This document shows positions 60,701-64,000 of a DNA stretch of 64,000 bases, piece after piece (the first letter of the stretch is position 1; the number at the start of each line of letters is the position of its first letter). The notes beneath the pieces are model-generated. The model ran no database searches and was not told the DNA's origin. It was given only the letters and a program-made list of their open reading frames with translations. The position numbers and the translations under genes are program-made. Source of the DNA: Methanosarcina vacuolata Z-761. GTDB taxonomy: Archaea > Halobacteriota > Methanosarcinia > Methanosarcinales > Methanosarcinaceae. The stretch lies in contig NZ_CP009520.1 in assembly GCF_000969905.1 (NCBI RefSeq), positions 2,604,001 to 2,668,000 on the forward strand, read 5' to 3'.

Positions 60701-62464
60701 TTGTTAAAAAAGTACAATTGTTTGACAAATAAGCCCAATAGGCACCTTGCCCTTTATTTATGCCTGATGATACTTGTCTCTCTGGCCTCACTTGGCTGCC
60801 TGGAGGCTTCAGGGCCTGAAAAGGGTACATTAGAGGATACGCAGGAAAATACGTCAGAAAATACACTAAAAGTCCAGATCCTGGCCATTAATGACCTCCA
60901 CGGTCAGATTGAACCGTCCACCAGCAAAGTGGTTACGGGTTATAATGAGACCGGAGCTCCCATATGCGTTGATTCCGGAGGCATGGAGTATCTGGCCACT
61001 CACATAAAGGAACTCAGCTCTGAGAACCCCAATACATTTGTGGTATCGGCAGGCGATTCTATGGGTGCCAGCCCGCTTTTCTCAGCCCTGTTCCAGGATG
61101 AACCGACAATAAAAGCTCTCAATATGATGGGGATCGACTTTTCAGCCGTAGGCAACCATGATCTGGACGAAGGACTGGGCGAGCTCATGCGTATTCAGAA
61201 TGGCAGCTGCCAGCCGACAGATGGCAACCTGAGTAACTCCTCCTTTGAAGGAGCACATTTCCAGTTTCTGGCTGCAAATATAGTCAATGAGAGCACCAAC
61301 GCCACAATATTCCCTGCCTATAACATTACCTACGTCCAGGGAGTTCCAATAGGGTTCATTGGAATTGCCCTAAAAGACACACCGTACATAGTGACTGCCT
61401 CCAAAGTGAAAGGGCTCAGGTTCCTGGACGAAGCCACGACCATTAATGAACAGGTCAAAAAGCTGAAGAGTATGGGCGTAAAAACCATAGTGGTGATCAT
61501 CCATGATGGCGGTTCCCAGGAGGGACTATATAACGAGAGCCTGAACATGAGCGGCCCTATTTTAGATGTCATTAATGCCACCGACGATGAAGTAGATGTT
61601 TTCATCACTGGCCATACCCATCAAGCTTACAATGCCGTTATTGACGGCCGTCTGGTAACAGAAGCCGGTTCAGCAGGTAATTTACTCACGGATATCGATC
61701 TGGTGATAAGCAACGAGACCTGTGATGTAATCGAGGAAAGGTCCAGAAATGTCATAGTTTCCAGAGACGTTCCTGAAGACTCCGAAATAAGCGAGCTGAT
61801 AGAGGAATATGAATCTCAGGTTGCACCCCTTGCGGATCGGGTGATCTGTAACATCACAGAGAATATTACAAGTACAGCCAGTGATTCAGGTGAATCTGCT
61901 CTGGGCGACGTCATAGCCGATGCTCAGTTATATGCTACTTCTAACTCAAGCAATGGCGGTGCTGTTATAGCTTTCACGAACCCAGGCGGTATTCGTACAG
62001 ACCTGGTATATGATCAAATTAGCGGTGAGGAACTTCCCGGTCAGGTTACTTATGGAGAGGCCTTCAGTGTCCAGCCTTTTGGAAACGACCTGGTCACAAT
62101 GACCTTAAACGGCACTCAGATCGACGCCTTGCTGGAACAGCAGTTTGACAACCCATCCCCTGGCAGTAAGCGAATATTGCAGGTCTCAAAAGGCTTTAGT
62201 TATACCTGGAACGAAAGCGCCCCCACGGGCGAGAAGGTCGATATATCCAGTATAAAAATCAATGGAACTTCTATCGATCCGAGCAGTACTTACCGCGTAA
62301 CAATGAATGGATTCCTGGCTGATGGAGGAGATAATTTCTCTGTAATGAAAGAAGGGACCGATAGGATGGTAGGATCTCCAGACTTAGATGCCTTTGTCAA
62401 TTACCTGGAGACCTTTTCTCCTCTGGCTCCCGGATCTGAGAACCGCATAGTTATGGAAAAATAA
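60701..62464 (+). CDS. UshA-type 5'-nucleotidase / 2',3'-cyclic phosphodiesterase lipoprotein
   Basis: A 587-residue exported enzyme. The signal ends in a lipobox (LASLGC), giving a cell-surface lipoprotein. The metallophosphatase domain has QILAINDLHGQIEPS, SAGDSMGASPLFSALFQDEP, AVGNHDLDEG and FITGHTHQAYN, all dinuclear-metal ligands. The C-terminal nucleotide-binding domain has NPGGIRTDLVYDQISGEELP, GEAFSVQPFGNDL and GFLADGGDNFSVM. It would hydrolyse external nucleotides for phosphate or nucleoside uptake. The start is a TTG with GAGGGG seven bases upstream. Confidence 0.93.
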   Translation: MLKKYNCLTNKPNRHLALYLCLMILVSLASLGCLEASGPEKGTLEDTQENTSENTLKVQILAINDLHGQIEPSTSKVVTGYNETGAPICVDSGGMEYLATHIKELSSENPNTFVVSAGDSMGASPLFSALFQDEPTIKALNMMGIDFSAVGNHDLDEGLGELMRIQNGSCQPTDGNLSNSSFEGAHFQFLAANIVNESTNATIFPAYNITYVQGVPIGFIGIALKDTPYIVTASKVKGLRFLDEATTINEQVKKLKSMGVKTIVVIIHDGGSQEGLYNESLNMSGPILDVINATDDEVDVFITGHTHQAYNAVIDGRLVTEAGSAGNLLTDIDLVISNETCDVIEERSRNVIVSRDVPEDSEISELIEEYESQVAPLADRVICNITENITSTASDSGESALGDVIADAQLYATSNSSNGGAVIAFTNPGGIRTDLVYDQISGEELPGQVTYGEAFSVQPFGNDLVTMTLNGTQIDALLEQQFDNPSPGSKRILQVSKGFSYTWNESAPTGEKVDISSIKINGTSIDPSSTYRVTMNGFLADGGDNFSVMKEGTDRMVGSPDLDAFVNYLETFSPLAPGSENRIVMEK

Positions 62465-62580
62465 GAATATAGAAGAATATCGGGAAGAACATAGGAAAGA
62501 ATACAGGGAAGAATCTATAAAAATATATAAAAATATATAAAAATGTAGAAAAATATAGAGAAGAAGATAGGGAAGAATAT
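62465..62580. repeat. degenerate AT-rich tandem repeat after the nucleotidase gene
   Basis: AAGAATATAG(A/G)GAAGAATAT and AAAAATATATAAAAATATAT blocks follow one another. Confidence 0.75.
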
Positions 62581-62599
62581 AGAGAAGTGAGTTACCAAT

Positions 62600-62629
62600 C
62601 CGGCAGTTTTCCCTGCCGGGATATTTTTT
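62600..62629 (+). terminator. terminator-like hairpin with T-run
   Basis: CCGGCAG (62600-62606) and CTGCCGG (62613-62619) form a 7-bp GC stem followed by six T at 62624-62629, 136 bases after the nucleotidase stop. Confidence 0.6.
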
Positions 62630-63233
62630 ACTGACAACTTCCTTCCCACCATGAATAGGCTGTTCGACAACAACTGGCAATCAAAGTTGGGGTGGTGCAT
62701 CCAGATGCCAGGCAAGGAAGTATTAGACTGAAATAGATCTAGCAACGGAACTGAACTGGGTAACCTATCTTTTGCCTGATTTTCAAAGGTTCACCGCATA
62801 ACCCAAAGCAGTGTGAGCTGCTAACAGGTACTGTCTTGTAGAATCAAATGTAGTTTTGAGACAGGTTGTTGTAACAGCTTTTTGCATTTTTTTCTCTATG
62901 AAACCACGTTTCTTCAAAAGTTACTTTACAACACATGGTGCTATATTCATACCCTTTGATTCCTTATGCACTCTTTTCCACCATGCCCTAATTTATTGCT
63001 TCTATACATGCGTATTTTCTTACATCGTTCTCGTTCAAAGTTTCAAAAATTCTCTCATTTTTGTTCGATTTCTTCTGGATACTTTTGACCATTTTCAGGT
63101 AAATGGAAACATTGTACGTTTTATATAGCTGGAGAGTATATTTTGTTCGAATAATTTAAGGTTCAATAGCCTTTGTGCTGTGAAGCTTTAGGTAGCGGAT
63201 TCCTTGATTTTCAAAGTGTGGAGGAGTGTGGCA
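62630..63233. other. spacer before the shikimate-kinase-like gene
   Basis: No gene is supported. It contains a GC-richer stretch near 62660-62710 and ends in the GAGGAG ribosome site of the next gene. Confidence 0.5.
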
Positions 63234-63743
63234 ATGAATATCACATTAATTGGCATGGCCGGAGCGGGGAAAAGTACTATTGGGAGAGCCCTTGCGAAGC
63301 GCCTTGGCTATACTTTTATCGATGTGGATCACCTGATAAGGGAAAGCACCGGAATGCCCCTCCAGAATCTGATTGATAAAGAGGGAGATTCGGCTTTTAT
63401 CAGATTTGAAGAAGAAGCCATTCTAAAGCTTGGGCAGGTGGACAGGAGCGTTATTTCTCCTGGCGGGAGTGTAATTTATTCCGAAAAAGCCATGACTCAT
63501 TTAAAAAAAATCTCAAAAATAATCTTCCTGGACGCTGCCTTTAGAAGCATTGCCAGAAGGCTTCCCAATGCACGAAAAAGAGGTATAGTAGGACTCAGGG
63601 ATAGGAGCCTGAAAGAGCTTTTTGAAGAAAGGAAGGTCTTTTATCAGAAATATGCTGATTTTTCAATAAAGCTCAAAGGGAGAGAAAATATTCAGGAAAT
63701 TGCTGAAAAGATTGTTGAGTTATGTTTTGAAGAGAGTACCTGA
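63234..63743 (+). CDS. shikimate-kinase-like P-loop kinase (AroK type)
   Basis: A 169-residue P-loop kinase with the bacterial shikimate-kinase layout. The Walker A is LIGMAGAGKSTIGRALAKRL. YTFIDVDHLIRESTGM carries the DxD-type substrate/Mg region, and GDSAFIRFEEEAI the substrate Arg. The usual GGG triplet is GGS in SPGGSVIYS. The lid Arg region is RDRSLKELFEERKVFYQKYA. Archaea normally use a GHMP-type shikimate kinase, so this copy may be horizontally acquired or act on another alcohol. GAGGAG seven bases ahead fixes the ATG at 63234. Confidence 0.85.
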   Translation: MNITLIGMAGAGKSTIGRALAKRLGYTFIDVDHLIRESTGMPLQNLIDKEGDSAFIRFEEEAILKLGQVDRSVISPGGSVIYSEKAMTHLKKISKIIFLDAAFRSIARRLPNARKRGIVGLRDRSLKELFEERKVFYQKYADFSIKLKGRENIQEIAEKIVELCFEEST

Positions 63744-64000
63744 AATTGTGGCTTAAACTGGTTTATTAAGGTTTACAGTTGTGTTTTAATATAATTGCTT
63801 TTTCGAGGTAGAGATTTTTAGATTTATCCATTTTAAATTTTCTATCAGAGTCTCTAACTTTAAGAATAGCTTCTTTTAAGGACATTTTCATTCAGGAACG
63901 GTTTTATTTAAGAACAATCGGCTTTATGGATGACATACTTTAAGGACAGTTTACTTTAAAGCAGTTCAGATATATGGTTTACCTCATTAATAGCCTGTTA
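63744..64000. other. spacer to the right edge
   Basis: AT-rich, with loosely repeated TTTAAGGACA / TTTAAGAACA phrases (63876-63955). No gene is supported. Confidence 0.4.

Noticed and set aside
62856-63128. 90-codon ORF in the spacer before the shikimate-kinase-like gene
   Set aside because: Phe/His/Cys-rich translation typical of random AT-rich DNA, without start signals.

Overview
The window looks like a chromosomal segment of a Methanosarcina-type methanogenic archaeon. It holds archaeal markers (N-terminus of topoisomerase VI subunit B, a stand-alone Lsm protein, an Lrp/AsnC RAM-domain protein, an archaeal Ski2-type helicase, a methylthioadenosine/methylthioinosine phosphorylase, a nicotianamine-synthase-like protein) beside many genes of bacterial flavour (UvrA/B/C, MsrA, IS66, an AroK-type kinase, AMP-forming acyl-CoA ligase). 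AT-rich spacers, TTG/GTG starts and TATA boxes fit the same group. Genus is inferred from gene content, not from a search.

Layout. 1-4.6 kb: top6B edge, a small membrane protein, an orphan RAM protein, then a 2.4-kb accessory block framed by two 81-bp direct repeats and holding MITE-like elements, two unknown genes and a decayed SHOCT-domain gene. 4.7-7.3 kb: two half-size MgtE transporters followed by a protein with two PhoU/RCK_C modules, a probable divalent-cation transport system. 7.5-14.8 kb: DUF362 protein, zinc-ribbon protein, PEBP lipoprotein, MsrA, a paralogous pair of exported proteins, an Old Yellow Enzyme-like flavoprotein and a frameshifted GNAT gene. 15.7-18.6 kb: XRE-cupin regulator, hotdog thioesterase and acyl-CoA ligase, a likely operon. 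18.6-20.2 kb: long spacer with a strong structured-RNA candidate. 20.2-23.1 kb: ECF transporter operon S-A1A2-T. 23.7-28.7 kb: helical-repeat protein, two identical tRNA-Glu genes with a decayed IS66 element between them, a cysteine-containing wHTH protein, Lsm and a DUF3467-like protein. 28.8-35.4 kb: helicase, MTA/MTI phosphorylase, and a DUF373 membrane-protein gene split by an ISH3-type insertion with a perfect 5-bp target duplication. 35.7-43.5 kb: small amphipathic protein, RDD protein, HAD nucleotidase, alkaline-phosphatase-superfamily protein, PepSY-like exported protein, a small-membrane-protein/ArsR/nicotianamine-synthase-like cluster and a zinc-ribbon PD-(D/E)XK protein. 43.6-50 kb: MerR-GyrI regulator, a QueG-like Fe-S protein, an APC permease and a PLL-type beta-propeller. 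50.7-57.7 kb: uvrB, uvrC and uvrA in one direction. 57.7-64 kb: a 46-residue putative secreted peptide, a HicB remnant, a DUF457-like membrane protein, a UshA-type nucleotidase and a shikimate-kinase-like protein.

The most distinctive features are (i) the RNA candidate at 19028-19262, where a duplicated 12-bp hairpin shows a compensatory base-pair change; (ii) about 25 unrelated short tandem-repeat arrays in almost every spacer, one abutting a start codon and one inside the EcfA linker; (iii) a three-copy MITE family, one copy with an 8-bp target duplication; and (iv) several decayed or interrupted genes that an ordinary ORF list misses.
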